Shown: positions 36,618 to 45,407, counted from the stretch's first letter. The stretch: 64,000 nucleotides of DNA from Shewanella mesophila (GCF_019457515.1 NZ_CP080421.1:310001-374000); one strand, 5' to 3'. Notes: generated from the sequence alone by a model not told the origin. Made by a program: numbers and translations.

Positions 36618-37559
36618 ATGAAGCGCTCCAATTCAGGGCCGCTCTACGCAGCCATTACTTTAGGTTCAAATAGTTTCAATATGCTGGTGGCGCAAACCGT
36701 CGCCGGCAAACCTAAAGTTGTGGCTAAATATAAGCGTAAGGTTCGATTGGCCGAAGGTATAGGTGCTGATGGTACCTTGAATCAAACTGTGTTCAATCGT
36801 GGTTTAGATTGTTTAATGATGTTCTCTTCGATGCTAGATAAGGAGGGGGTTGATCGCGACAATATCGCTGTTATCGCAACCGCCACATTACGTAGCATCA
36901 GTAACGCAGAGGCATTTTGCACTGCGGCCTTGCCGATATTAGGTCAACCTATTGAGATCATTTCAGGTTTGCGAGAAGCTGAATTGATCTATCAAGGTAT
37001 GGTCGCGACAACCTGCGGAGAAGGGCGTCGTTTAGTGATCGATATTGGTGGTGCAAGCACAGAGTTTATTATCGGCGATGGTAATAAGGTGCTGTTAAAA
37101 ACCAGCTTAGATATAGGTTGCGTGACCTTCAATGACAAATTCTTTAATAGCTTCCCTTTTCAGCAATTAGATTTTGATGCTGCACAAAACCATGTTGAAT
37201 CCGCTTTAGGGGGTTATCGAGCTCAGTTGCTCGACTATGGCTGGCACTGTGTTGTGGGCGCTTCAGGCGCCGTGCAATCTGTTGTCGAATTGCTTAACGC
37301 TCGCGGGTTATCTGAAACGATTACCTCGGCAGTATTACAGCAACTGCGAGAAGAGGTGTTATCGCAAACAGATGTGAGTATGCGAGACGTAGTCGGTCTG
37401 CATCAAGAGCGTGCACCAACGTTTGCGGCTGGTATCGCTATTTTGTTGTCTCTATTTAATTTACTACAGATTCAATCACTAAATTTATCTGGCGGGGCGC
37501 TTAGAGAAGGCGTACTTCAGTTACTAGCTGAGCGTATTTCTCAGTCTGAATCGGTTTAA
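36618..37559 (+). CDS. gppA: Short Ppx/GppA-type phosphatase
   Basis: Protein of 313 residues with the ASKHA sugar-kinase-like fold. Motifs: AITLGSNSFNMLV (phosphate 1), ATATLRSISNAE, SGLREAELIYQG and the phosphate-2 loop VIDIGGASTEFIIG. It starts immediately after the rhlB stop. In E. coli the gene after rhlB is gppA (about 494 residues, guanosine pentaphosphate phosphatase); the present protein ends after the two ASKHA domains and lacks the C-terminal HD-like region. It may therefore hydrolyse pppGpp or polyphosphate with different specificity, and the name rests on position. Confidence 0.75.
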   Translation: MKRSNSGPLYAAITLGSNSFNMLVAQTVAGKPKVVAKYKRKVRLAEGIGADGTLNQTVFNRGLDCLMMFSSMLDKEGVDRDNIAVIATATLRSISNAEAFCTAALPILGQPIEIISGLREAELIYQGMVATTCGEGRRLVIDIGGASTEFIIGDGNKVLLKTSLDIGCVTFNDKFFNSFPFQQLDFDAAQNHVESALGGYRAQLLDYGWHCVVGASGAVQSVVELLNARGLSETITSAVLQQLREEVLSQTDVSMRDVVGLHQERAPTFAAGIAILLSLFNLLQIQSLNLSGGALREGVLQLLAERISQSESV

Positions 37560-37612
37560 AGCTTAACGCAACGAGGCTAAAGTAGAATTATCTCCTAGGT
37601 TGTTTGCCTAAC

Positions 37613-37645
37613 ACTCGCCCAAAACACGCCTAACAGGCGAGTTTT
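37613..37645 (+). terminator. Possible terminator after gppA
   Basis: ACTCGCC and GGCGAGT pair over seven bases around a 16-base loop and are followed by TTT, 54 bases past the gppA stop. The stem is short for its loop. Confidence 0.4.
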
Positions 37646-37813
37646 AGCGCTTTCGATTATGCTCTTCACTCGTTGCAAGCAACAGGATCTTGTATGTTCC
37701 CTACATACTTAAGACATTCCCTCCATTCCTGGAAGTCAGATGTTGTGAATCCCCTTATTGCGCGATTAAAGGAATTTAGGAGATGGAGCGGTGACCGAGG
37801 ATTTCAGTATTAA
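37646..37813. other. Non-coding stretch, possibly a dispersed repeat
   Basis: About 170 bp between the two hairpins with no open frame. Its wording (TTCCCTACATAC, ATTCCCTCCATTCCTGG, GGAGCGGTGACCGAGG) is unlike ordinary intergenic A/T-rich sequence and resembles the kind of short dispersed elements found between convergent genes. No second copy is seen within this window, so this is only a suspicion. Confidence 0.25.
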
Positions 37814-37839
37814 AAAAGCACTCAATTCTAAGTGCTTTT
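37814..37839 (-). terminator. Bidirectional terminator after the periplasmic thioredoxin-fold gene
   Basis: AAAAGCACT / AGTGCTTTT form a 9-bp stem with an eight-base loop. On the minus strand it ends in a T run (TTTTTTA), 27 bases past the stop of the gene at 37866. Confidence 0.8.
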
Positions 37840-37865
37840 CTTCTCGGTACAGTCAACTAAGTCTT

Positions 37866-38402
37866 CTATAGCAAGATTTTAGCTAAATCGATTTCCAGTG
37901 AAGTTTCTGGGCGCTCGACGATACGGCCAATCTCTTCACCCTTTTGCATCACGATAAATGTTGGGATGCGGGTGAATTCGTATTGTGCAGCAAGGCCTTC
38001 TGGATCTTGTTTCTTACGATCGACGCCAATATAGGTAATCTTGATATTAGGGTTATTTACCTCTTCCATTATACGAATAAAGCGAGGTGTTTCACGGTGG
38101 CAATCTGGGCACCAAGTACCGATGATCACTATAATCTCTGTAGGCTCATCAATCGCCTTCAGTGGGGCAGTGGCTGCCGTATCTACTTGGTATGTTTTGT
38201 AGCCCTGGCTGAACTCATTAAGTTCGGTGACTAAGGTTTGCGATGCGACTTGGCCTGTTAAAATCACTTCCTGTTTCTCCTCACTACAAGTGGCAATAAA
38301 GCCTTCTTGTTTTTCGTCAAAAGCACAACCGCTATTGGCTAGTGCCTGAGTGCTAAAAAAAAGCGCGGTGGTGGCAAGCAACGCTTTAATGTTGTTGGTC
38401 AT
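37866..38402 (-). CDS. Exported thioredoxin-fold protein with CPDC motif
   Basis: Protein of 178 residues. The signal peptide (about 1-22, ALLATTALFFSTQALA) is followed by mature sequence starting NSGCAFDEK. Residues 95 onward form a thioredoxin fold with WCPDCHRETPRF (redox Cys pair) and the cis-Pro segment YEFTRIPTFIVMQKGEEIG. Two further cysteines near the mature N-terminus (GCAF and ATCS) may form a structural disulfide or take part in relay. The protein is probably periplasmic, but whether it reduces, oxidises or senses is not visible. No partner genes adjoin it. Confidence 0.8.
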   Translation of the reverse strand: MTNNIKALLATTALFFSTQALANSGCAFDEKQEGFIATCSEEKQEVILTGQVASQTLVTELNEFSQGYKTYQVDTAATAPLKAIDEPTEIIVIIGTWCPDCHRETPRFIRIMEEVNNPNIKITYIGVDRKKQDPEGLAAQYEFTRIPTFIVMQKGEEIGRIVERPETSLEIDLAKILL

Positions 38403-38708
38403 GATATTACCTCTGGCCAGAATAGGAAATGGTAATCGAGTCTCGATTCATATGAACTTATTCAATCATCTAAATCGTTTACAGAATAGCGTTTAACTGA
38501 AGAGCTGTTAACTGGATCACTAGATCTAATGGATATAATGAGTGCAGTTCACATCATTTGGCTATTTAGCTTAACTCACGCAGGCTTTAGACGCTTTCTT
38601 GTAACATAACCAACATATAATAGACACCCCATTTGAAGTGCCTATTAGGGTCTGTTGACCTTTTAGGGTTGTTTTGCCCGACTTTATTGGCGGTTCTCGT
38701 CTAACTCA
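38403..38708. other. Intergenic region
   Basis: About 306 A/T-rich bases holding the promoter of the thioredoxin-fold gene and the end of the MazG-like gene transcript. A short stem AGGGTC/GACCTT near 38646-38662 could contribute to termination. Nothing else is seen. Confidence 0.35.
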
Positions 38709-39287
38709 TTAGGCCGCAACTAACTTGTCTAGATCGGCTGGTCGATAGTAGACAGATTTTAGTACTTTGCCTTGTCGAACAACCTTACCCGCCATCTCTA
38801 CATCTTTTGCGCATTTGGCGATGATAAAATCACCTTTCTGGCTACCGACAATCTCAACGCCTTGCTGTGCATAATGAGCGATGGTTTCTTCTAGCTCCTG
38901 TTCGTTGCGGCATACCTTGCTCATATTGCTTGAATGCACTTCATCCCAGCAGCTCACAAAGTCGATATCGCGGTTTTTGGCTACATGGAGCAATAGATCG
39001 ATTACGTAGCTAATTTCAAGCCGATCCTCGACCCGTTTAGCACCTAGGTGAACCAGGCGACCCATCAATACATAAACCGAGTCAACTATCGCGTCAGCCT
39101 GTTCGACACGGCAATCGGCTTCGGCCAGCTCGGTAAGCTCTTCGATGGCTAACGATGTGTGCAATGTATCAGCCTTGTCATCGAGCGTGGTTTCATCCTC
39201 ATTCGGTAGATCGAAGGTTGAACGGAACTGGTGAATATCATGATATAAATGGTCGTAAAGGGGCTGGTTGAGTGCGGTGAGTTTCAT
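38709..39287 (-). CDS. MazG-like / PRA-PH superfamily NTP pyrophosphohydrolase-like protein
   Basis: Protein of 192 residues, all-alpha in its first 125. The pattern EELTELAEAD followed by EQADAIVDSVYVLMGR gives the E-x-x-E and D-x-x-D metal-binding signature of MazG-type nucleoside triphosphate pyrophosphohydrolases. SCWDEVHSSNMSKV is a conserved segment found in phage and cyanobacterial relatives. The C-terminal 60 residues (GSQKGDFIIAKCAKD) are an added beta-rich segment. Its substrate could be a damaged or modified nucleotide. It is a single-gene unit, opposite the nhaC leader. Confidence 0.75.
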   Translation of the reverse strand: MKLTALNQPLYDHLYHDIHQFRSTFDLPNEDETTLDDKADTLHTSLAIEELTELAEADCRVEQADAIVDSVYVLMGRLVHLGAKRVEDRLEISYVIDLLLHVAKNRDIDFVSCWDEVHSSNMSKVCRNEQELEETIAHYAQQGVEIVGSQKGDFIIAKCAKDVEMAGKVVRQGKVLKSVYYRPADLDKLVAA

Positions 39288-39489
39288 CTGGTTAGGCCTT
39301 TGCAGCTAAATTTTAATAGCGGGCAATTCTAATTTAATGGCTGGCGAATTGAAAGCCACAGCCCTGTCTGTTCGGTAATTATCCCCTTGGATTGATTTTG
39401 CTAATTTAATTTTTATTTGGCGATTATCGGAATTTACTGCATAAGTAGTGAGATTAAATTAGATTGAGTGCATTTTTAGTCTTTATGCT

Positions 39490-39625
39490 AGATGGTGACA
39501 GCCCAGTAACCTAGGGTTGCCGAGGTCGACGCCTAGACTGAGTTGTTAACTTTGTGTAAAGATGGCAGGCCGTAAAGCCTGATGAGTGGACGCAGATCCG
39601 TAATATGAGCTGAACGTAGGAATAG
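39490..39625 (+). promoter_or_regulatory. Structured leader of nhaC, candidate regulatory RNA
   Basis: Within the 362-bp gap before nhaC, a G/C-richer block stands out from A/T-rich surroundings. CTAGGGTTG (39511-39519) pairs with CGACGCCTAG (39527-39536) with one bulge around CCGAGGT; CAGGC (39566-39570) pairs with GCCTG (39577-39581) around CGTAAA. Unpaired-looking blocks (GATGAGTGGACGCAGATCC, GGTGACAGCCCAGTAACC) flank them. It ends about 30 bases before AAGGA and the ATG. NhaC-family genes are known under ion- or lysine-responsive riboswitches in some bacteria, but the sequence did not match a lysine riboswitch consensus I can recall and looks too short for one. Confidence 0.45.
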
Positions 39626-39649
39626 AAATAATTATAATAAGGAATACCC

Positions 39650-41149
39650 ATGACCTCTAATCAGTCTTTGTCTGATAACCCCAAAAAACCGACTCATAAA
39701 ACCCCAACGTTACTCGATGCCTTAATCCCTTTGATAGCTCTGGTTTGTATGTTGACCGCGTCGGTATACTTATTTTCATCAGATAGCTCCTATGGCGCTA
39801 ACCAGATCGCGCTCATCATGGCCGCGTGTATAGCCTTGGTTGTTGGGGTGAAAAACGGTTATAGCTGGCAAGAGATGGAAGCCGGGATTATCAAGAGCGT
39901 ATCGCTGTCAACAGGAGCATTACTCATTTTGTTTTCGGTGGGGTCGCTTATTGGTACTTGGATCTTAGCTGGTACAGTGCCGACAATGATTTTTTATGGC
40001 ATGAAACTGCTTGATCCTGATTACTTCTATGCTGCCAGCTGTCTTTTATGTGCGGTTGTAGCCCTAAGTATCGGCAGTTCATGGACAGTCGCCGGCACCT
40101 TAGGGATTGCACTCATTGGGGTGGCAGGGGCAATGGGCTTAAGCGTCGAAATCACCGCTGGAGCCATTATTAGTGGTGCCTATTTTGGCGATAAGATGTC
40201 GCCAATGTCCGATACGACCAACTTGGCTCCAGCCGTGGCAGGCAGTGAACTCTTTAGTCATATTCGTCATATGGTGTGGACTACCACGCCCAGTATTATC
40301 ATTGCCTTGGCTGGATTCCTATTTTTAGGACTCAACAGTGACAGTGCAGGTGGTGCTAGTGATTTGGTTGCCACTATGTCGCTGCTAGAAGCTCAGTATC
40401 ATCCAGGGCTTCATCTGTTATTGCCCTTGCTGGTGGTCTTAGTCTTGGCTTACAAGAAGCTACCTGCATTCCCAACTGTCATATTAGGGACGCTGGCTGG
40501 TGCAATATGTGCCGTGATATTCCAGTACGATGGGGTGATAAAATTTGTCAGTGACGATAGCTTGCCTGCGATCGTCGCACTACTTAAAGGTGTATGGGTT
40601 GCCATGTTCGATGGCTATAAAGCAAATACGGGCGATGCGGTGCTGGATAACCTTCTAAGTCGTGGTGGCATGAGCAGTATGGTCAATACCGTGTGGTTAA
40701 TTCTATGTGCCATGGCATTTGGTGGCGTGATGGAGAAAACGGGCTTACTTAAACGTCTAATGCAAGATGTGTTAACAATGGTTAAGTCTAGCGGTAGTTT
40801 GATCATCACTACTTTAGCGAGTTGTATCGGTGCCAACTTAATTACGGGCGATCAGTTTATTGCGATATTGCTTCCAGGGCGCATGCTTAAAGTTGAATAT
40901 GAGAAGCATGGCTTAGCGCCAGTGAATTTAAGTCGTGCATTGGAGGATTCTGCAACCATCACTAGTCCCTTGGTTCCGTGGAACACCTGTGGGGCTTATA
41001 TGGCGAGCACCTTGGGCGTAGCAACGATTGCCTATCTTCCTTTCGCCTTCTTTAACTTAGTCTGTCCTTTTATCAGTGCGGCGTATGCCTATTATGATTT
41101 CAAGATTGAACGACTAGAGGGTAGTGAAGGCATGGAGGCCGTGGTTTAA
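39650..41149 (+). CDS. nhaC: NhaC-family Na+/H+ antiporter
   Basis: Protein of 499 residues with 11-13 predicted membrane helices. Family features include the segment GAIISGAYFGDKMSPMSDTT, the core of NhaC transporters, and EDSATITSPLVPWNTCGAYM near the C-terminus. NhaC proteins exchange sodium for protons; some relatives (MleN, LysW) carry malate/lactate or lysine instead, so the substrate is not settled by sequence alone. AAGGA lies eight bases before the ATG. The gene is monocistronic, with a structured leader and a shared terminator with fre. Confidence 0.9.
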   Translation: MTSNQSLSDNPKKPTHKTPTLLDALIPLIALVCMLTASVYLFSSDSSYGANQIALIMAACIALVVGVKNGYSWQEMEAGIIKSVSLSTGALLILFSVGSLIGTWILAGTVPTMIFYGMKLLDPDYFYAASCLLCAVVALSIGSSWTVAGTLGIALIGVAGAMGLSVEITAGAIISGAYFGDKMSPMSDTTNLAPAVAGSELFSHIRHMVWTTTPSIIIALAGFLFLGLNSDSAGGASDLVATMSLLEAQYHPGLHLLLPLLVVLVLAYKKLPAFPTVILGTLAGAICAVIFQYDGVIKFVSDDSLPAIVALLKGVWVAMFDGYKANTGDAVLDNLLSRGGMSSMVNTVWLILCAMAFGGVMEKTGLLKRLMQDVLTMVKSSGSLIITTLASCIGANLITGDQFIAILLPGRMLKVEYEKHGLAPVNLSRALEDSATITSPLVPWNTCGAYMASTLGVATIAYLPFAFFNLVCPFISAAYAYYDFKIERLEGSEGMEAVV

Positions 41150-41158
41150 ATTGGCTGG

Positions 41159-41187
41159 TTGAGTCCTGACTACACGTCAGGACTCAA
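41159..41187. terminator. Bidirectional terminator between nhaC and fre
   Basis: A perfect 12-bp inverted repeat, TTGAGTCCTGAC / GTCAGGACTCAA, with a five-base loop, placed in the 47-bp gap between convergent genes. No long T run follows. Confidence 0.75.
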
Positions 41188-41196
41188 TTGACAGTG

Positions 41197-41895
41197 TTAC
41201 TTGATGAAGGCAAACGCATCACCGTAGAGGTGTTCCTCTTCAACGCCTATCTCACGGAACACTTCTCGTGCTGCGCCGACCATATCGAAACGCCCTGCGA
41301 TATAGATGTCATAGCCATTAAGGCTAATAAAATCTCGCTGGATCTGCTCTAGCAGATTGGCCTGTTTACCTTCCCAGTTGGCTGTTGCTTCTTCAACAAC
41401 GGGCACAAAATGTAGCCAAGGGTAGGCTTGATGCCATTGGCGAGCTATGGTTTCATAATACATCGCATCTTGATTTCGGCAGCCCCAATAGAGGGTGGTT
41501 TCTACTGTTTGCCCCAGGGCTATTTGCTGCTCAACAATGCTTTTGATGTAAGAGAAACCAGTGCCGCCAGCGATTAAGAGACGCGGCCTACGGCTTTCGC
41601 TGCGTAGGTAAGCTTCCCCTCCTGGTGCTTCGATATCGACATAGTCACTTTGCTTTAGTTTCTCAACCACCTGCATAGGATAGCTTTCGCTGACAGCAGC
41701 ACCAATGTGTAACTCGATCTCCTCGGCATTAGGTGCTGATGCGATAGAGAAAGGGCGTTTATCTTTTTCACCCATTACGACGCAAAGATACTGACCAGCC
41801 TTGAAATCGAAACTGGTTTCTGGAGTTAATGTTACCCGATAAACGGCATCATTAAAGGCGGTAACATGTTCTACTTTACAGCGAATGGTGTTCAT
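41197..41895 (-). CDS. fre: NAD(P)H-flavin reductase (Fre)
   Basis: Protein of 232 residues, the same length as E. coli Fre (233). The flavin-binding motif is RPFSIASAP, and the NAD(P)H domain begins with LLIAGGTGFSYIKSI (about 105-119), followed by YWGCRNQDAMYY and the C-terminal GRFDMVGAAREVF. It reduces free flavins with NADPH or NADH. It lies downstream of ubiD on the same strand with a gap of about 140 bases; this ubiD-fre pairing is common in gammaproteobacteria, where reduced FMN from Fre may supply the prenyl-FMN cofactor system. Confidence 0.94.
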   Translation of the reverse strand: MNTIRCKVEHVTAFNDAVYRVTLTPETSFDFKAGQYLCVVMGEKDKRPFSIASAPNAEEIELHIGAAVSESYPMQVVEKLKQSDYVDIEAPGGEAYLRSESRRPRLLIAGGTGFSYIKSIVEQQIALGQTVETTLYWGCRNQDAMYYETIARQWHQAYPWLHFVPVVEEATANWEGKQANLLEQIQRDFISLNGYDIYIAGRFDMVGAAREVFREIGVEEEHLYGDAFAFIK

Positions 41896-42037
41896 TAAGT
41901 TTCCTTCTAGACCTCTCTATGGAGGCTTACTTCTGCGTCTAATACTTGACTAATTATATCGGCTATTAAGCGTCTTGGCGCGATTAAAATCAATATGGAT
42001 AATATTGTAGATTACCTACGCCAAATCTATGTTCTCA

Positions 42038-43519
42038 CTAGAGTGTTGGTGCCTCATCGATGCCTAACTCATCCCAAATCTCGTCGACCTTTTGCTTGAC
42101 GGCCTCATCCATCACGATAGGCGTGCCCCATTCGCGATCGGTTTCACCAGGCCACTTGTTGGTAGCATCCATTCCCATTTTTGAACCCAAGCCGGCGACG
42201 GGCGAAGCAAAGTCTAGATAGTCGATCGGGGTGTTGTCTATCATCACAGTATCGCGTTTAGGGTCCATGCGCGTAGTGATTGCCCAAATGACATCGTTCC
42301 AATCACGACAATTGACATCTTCATCGACCACGACAATAAACTTGGTATACATAAACTGGCGCAGGAATGACCAAGCGCCCATCATCACCCGTTTAGCATG
42401 ACCTGGATATTGCTTACGAATGGAGATCACCGCCATCCGATAAGAACACCCTTCAGGTGGCAGATAAAAGTCGATGATTTCTGGGTATTGCTTACGCAAT
42501 ATCGGCACAAATACTTCATTGAGTGCCACACCTAACATGGCTGGCTCATCGGGTGGACGGCCTGTATAGGTGCTGTGGTAGATGGCATCTTTGCGATGGG
42601 TAATATGGGTTACGGTAAATACTGGGAACTCGTCGGTTTCATTGTAATAACCTGTGTGATCGCCGTAAGGCCCCTCTTCAGCCATCTCTTGCGGGTCGAT
42701 ATAACCTTCTAAGATAATTTCGCTGGTGGCTGGCACTTCAAGGTCACAGCTTAGCGCCTTACACACTTCGGTACGCTCGCCACGCAGTAATCCCGCAAAA
42801 GCATATTCACTCATGGAGTCGGGTACCGGAGTCACTGCACCTAGAATGGTCACAGGATCGCTACCTAGGGCCACAACCACAGGGTAACGCTCACCAGGGT
42901 GTTTCTCTTTAAAATCTTTAAAGTCGAGTGCGCCACCGCGATGGTCAAGCCAGCGCATGATCAGCTTATCTTTGCCTAACAGTTGCTGACGATAGATGCC
43001 GAGGTTTTGTCGTTTCTGACGCGGCCCTTTGGTGATGGTAAGCCCCCAAGTCACTAATGGAGCGACATCGCCTGGCCAGCAATGTTGAATTGGCAGTTGA
43101 GTTAAATCGACATCATCGCCCGTTAACACCACCTCTTGGCAAGGCGCGTTGCGTATTGTTTTTGGCGGCATATTGAGAGCCTGCTTAAACATTGGGATTT
43201 TAGCAATCGCATCTTTAAAACCACGAGGAGGCTCTGGCTCTTTCAAGAAGGCCAATAGCTCGCCTACATCGCGGAGGGCCAGTGGGTCTTCTTTGCCTAA
43301 GGCCATGGCGACACGCTTAGGTGTGCCAAATAAGTTGGCTAGCACGGGCATGGATTTGCCAACAGGATTTTCAAACAGTAATGCTGGGCCTTTCGCGCGC
43401 AGAACACGGTCGGCGATTTCCGTCATCTCTAAATGTGGATCGACAGCATAGCTAATACGTTTAAGTTCACCATTGCTTTCAAGGTGATCAATGAAACTGC
43501 GTAAATCCTTAAAACTCAT
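42038..43519 (-). CDS. ubiD: 3-octaprenyl-4-hydroxybenzoate decarboxylase UbiD
   Basis: Protein of about 493 residues from the ATG at 43519 (E. coli 497). A longer in-frame start at 43588 adds 23 residues that do not resemble the family. The N-terminus [19 protein letters not shown], the prenyl-FMN-binding segment [19 protein letters not shown], and the acidic active-site region with [18 protein letters not shown] are typical. It removes the carboxylate in ubiquinone synthesis using prenylated FMN made by UbiX. It is upstream of fre on the same strand. Confidence 0.96.
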   Translation of the reverse strand: MSFKDLRSFIDHLESNGELKRISYAVDPHLEMTEIADRVLRAKGPALLFENPVGKSMPVLANLFGTPKRVAMALGKEDPLALRDVGELLAFLKEPEPPRGFKDAIAKIPMFKQALNMPPKTIRNAPCQEVVLTGDDVDLTQLPIQHCWPGDVAPLVTWGLTITKGPRQKRQNLGIYRQQLLGKDKLIMRWLDHRGGALDFKDFKEKHPGERYPVVVALGSDPVTILGAVTPVPDSMSEYAFAGLLRGERTEVCKALSCDLEVPATSEIILEGYIDPQEMAEEGPYGDHTGYYNETDEFPVFTVTHITHRKDAIYHSTYTGRPPDEPAMLGVALNEVFVPILRKQYPEIIDFYLPPEGCSYRMAVISIRKQYPGHAKRVMMGAWSFLRQFMYTKFIVVVDEDVNCRDWNDVIWAITTRMDPKRDTVMIDNTPIDYLDFASPVAGLGSKMGMDATNKWPGETDREWGTPIVMDEAVKQKVDEIWDELGIDEAPTL

Positions 43520-43686
43520 ATGGAAATACTCGTGCTGAGAAAAATGTGATATGGCGCGCACTATACCATTTTTGAGCGCTATTCCCAAATGACTTCATTG
43601 GTCAGTTAGTGAGAATAGAGCCTTACTTTGACCCCTAGTGGAATAGGCGTAAACTGGCAAGTATATTCGCGGCGGGAATTGGTGAT

Positions 43687-44184
43687 ATGAAGAAGATAAG
43701 ACAAGCTAAAACGAGCGGGCTGTTTTTGCTACTGAGTATCGGCTTTGGTTTATGTTCTGGCCCTGTGAATGCGTCGGAATTAGCGCGGCATCATGATCGC
43801 TTTCAGTGGACCAGTAATGTCTGGGTGCAACCAACATGGAGTTCGAGTTGGGGAGTCGGCTGGCAAAATGGTTATGGTGATCCTTGGCGAGTCGGTATTG
43901 GGTTTAATACAGGTTATCCCTATTGGAATCATCATTATCTTCCTTACTGGAGAAACAGTTGGCGTTATCCCTACCGTTATCAATCGCGTGAATATGTAGA
44001 ACCTAAGCCGCGCGTGATCTCGCCACCGAAGGTTATCACCACTGGCGTTCAGGTCAGCTATGGGATTAAGCGTTTACCCGCCAATGCAAGAGTGAAGCAG
44101 AAGAACGGCCGGACCGTCTATGAATGGCAGGGCGTTGAGTATGTTTATGATTGGACAACAGAGCGTTACAAGGTAATAGAGTAA
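43687..44184 (+). CDS. Exported Trp/Tyr-rich hypothetical protein
   Basis: Protein of 165 residues with a signal peptide (about 1-29, LFLLLSIGFGLCSGPVNA, cut before SELARHH). Residues 38-98 are extraordinarily aromatic: about nine Trp and nine Tyr in 60 residues, with PYW, GYPYW and RYPYRY motifs, and many Gly and His. The C-terminal segment (KRLPANARVKQKNGRTVYEW, then YVYDWTTERYKVI) resembles small periplasmic proteins of the RcnB/DUF6515 type, a loose likeness. Function not recognised. It is monocistronic, divergent from ubiD and 70 bases before yjjG. Confidence 0.7.
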   Translation: MKKIRQAKTSGLFLLLSIGFGLCSGPVNASELARHHDRFQWTSNVWVQPTWSSSWGVGWQNGYGDPWRVGIGFNTGYPYWNHHYLPYWRNSWRYPYRYQSREYVEPKPRVISPPKVITTGVQVSYGIKRLPANARVKQKNGRTVYEWQGVEYVYDWTTERYKVIE

Positions 44185-44255
44185 GCTCGCTTGGTTTAGC
44201 GCTTACTATTAGAATGAGTTGTTTTGATGGTTGAATTAAAAAGTTGGAGAGCTTG

Positions 44256-44942
44256 ATGAAGTACCAATGGATATTGTTTGATGCCGACGAAACCCTGTTT
44301 CATTTCGATGCATTTAAGGGGTTACGTCTTATGTTCTCGCGTTTTGGCGTGGATTTTACTCGTGAGGACTTTGATATTTATCAAACCGTAAATTTACCTC
44401 TTTGGGTTGACTATCAAGACGGAAAAATTAGTGCTGCGCATCTACAAGTCACGCGTTTTCAGACTTGGGCTGAAAAACTGAAAGTCAGCGCGCAGCAATT
44501 GAACGATGCATTTTTAATGGCGATGGCCGACATCTGTACTTTATTACCAGGCGCTCAAGAGCTAGTTAATGCGCTGCATGGCAAAGTCAACATGGGCATT
44601 ATCACTAATGGATTCACTGCCCTACAAACCATACGTTTGCAGCGCACCGGTTTATTACATGCTTTTTGTCCCGTAGTGATTTCAGAAGAAGTTGGTGTCG
44701 CGAAGCCCGATCTGGCTATTTTTGAACATGCACTCTCTGAGATGAATCACCCAGCCAGAGAACACGTGCTGATGGTGGGCGATAATCCTCATTCTGATAT
44801 TCAAGGGGGGCTCAATGCGGGTTTTGATACGTGTTGGCTAAATCATAGCAACCAGTTGACACCTGAAGGGATCACGCCTCACTATCAAGTGAGTTCGTTA
44901 TCTGAGCTACAGAAATTATTGATGGCCAATACTGAAGGCTAA
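44256..44942 (+). CDS. yjjG: Pyrimidine 5'-nucleotidase YjjG (HAD family)
   Basis: Protein of 228 residues from the ATG at 44256, preceded by GGAG. HAD motifs: FDADETLFHFD (motif I), IITNGFTALQ (II), VAKPDLAIF (Lys) and VGDNPHSDIQGG (IV). Segments such as VNLPLWVDYQDG, SEEVGVAKP and CWLNHSNQLTPEGI align closely with E. coli YjjG in memory. YjjG is a house-cleaning nucleotidase acting on pyrimidine monophosphates, including non-canonical ones. It is distinct from yigB at 22609, another HAD phosphatase in this window. Confidence 0.93.
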   Translation: MKYQWILFDADETLFHFDAFKGLRLMFSRFGVDFTREDFDIYQTVNLPLWVDYQDGKISAAHLQVTRFQTWAEKLKVSAQQLNDAFLMAMADICTLLPGAQELVNALHGKVNMGIITNGFTALQTIRLQRTGLLHAFCPVVISEEVGVAKPDLAIFEHALSEMNHPAREHVLMVGDNPHSDIQGGLNAGFDTCWLNHSNQLTPEGITPHYQVSSLSELQKLLMANTEG

Positions 44943-45149
44943 ATTTTGGTGTGTAGCAGCTCTTGTGACCTTTGATTGGTTTCTTGCTTGTTTGGCGAAG
45001 ATCTAATCATTTTGCGCTGTATCTGTGGATACAAAGGTGGTTTTTACAGCATTTAAAGACGAAAAAAGCCTGAATGGATTATTTGTTGCTCAGTTAGTGA
45101 AATTTGGGCTTTACATTTACAGGCCATTTCCTTACTATTCTCGGCGTTC

Positions 45150-45240
45150 GGAGAGATGGCAGAGTGGTCGAATGCACCGGTCTTGAAAACCGGCACGGGT
45201 TTATAGCCCGTCTAGGGTTCAAATCCCTATCTCTCCGCCA
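45150..45240 (+). tRNA. tRNA-Ser (anticodon UGA)
   Basis: A 91-base class II tRNA with encoded CCA. The acceptor arms GGAGAGA and TCTCTCC pair; the D-arm contains the GCAGAGTGGTCGAATGC pattern; the anticodon loop is CTTGAAA with anticodon TGA at 45184-45186; the long variable arm is CACGGGTTTATAGCCCGTC; the T-arm is AGGGTTCAAATCCCT. It reads UCA and related serine codons. Confidence 0.98.
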
Positions 45241-45247
45241 CATTAAG

Positions 45248-45279
45248 AAAAAAGGCTTCCAGTAATGGAAGCCTTTTTT
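45248..45279 (+). terminator. Rho-independent terminator of tRNA-Ser
   Basis: A perfect 14-bp stem, AAAAAAGGCTTCCA / TGGAAGCCTTTTTT, with loop GTAA, eight bases after the tRNA CCA end. Confidence 0.95.
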
Positions 45280-45407
45280 CGTTTAATTTAATCTCTTTTT
45301 AAAAGGCTTACAAAAGCAGCGCGAACTAGGGTTCCTATTGTTTAAAGTCTGCTATCTCAGTGCCACATTTCTGTAAGCCGTCAAACTGCTTCCTATCCAG
45401 TAAACGT

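Noticed and set aside
39440..39630. Lysine riboswitch before nhaC
   Set aside because: A few words resemble it (GCCGAGGT, CAGTAAC), but the opening and closing helix motifs are absent and the structured block is far shorter than the usual length of about 170 bases. Kept only as an unclassified leader.
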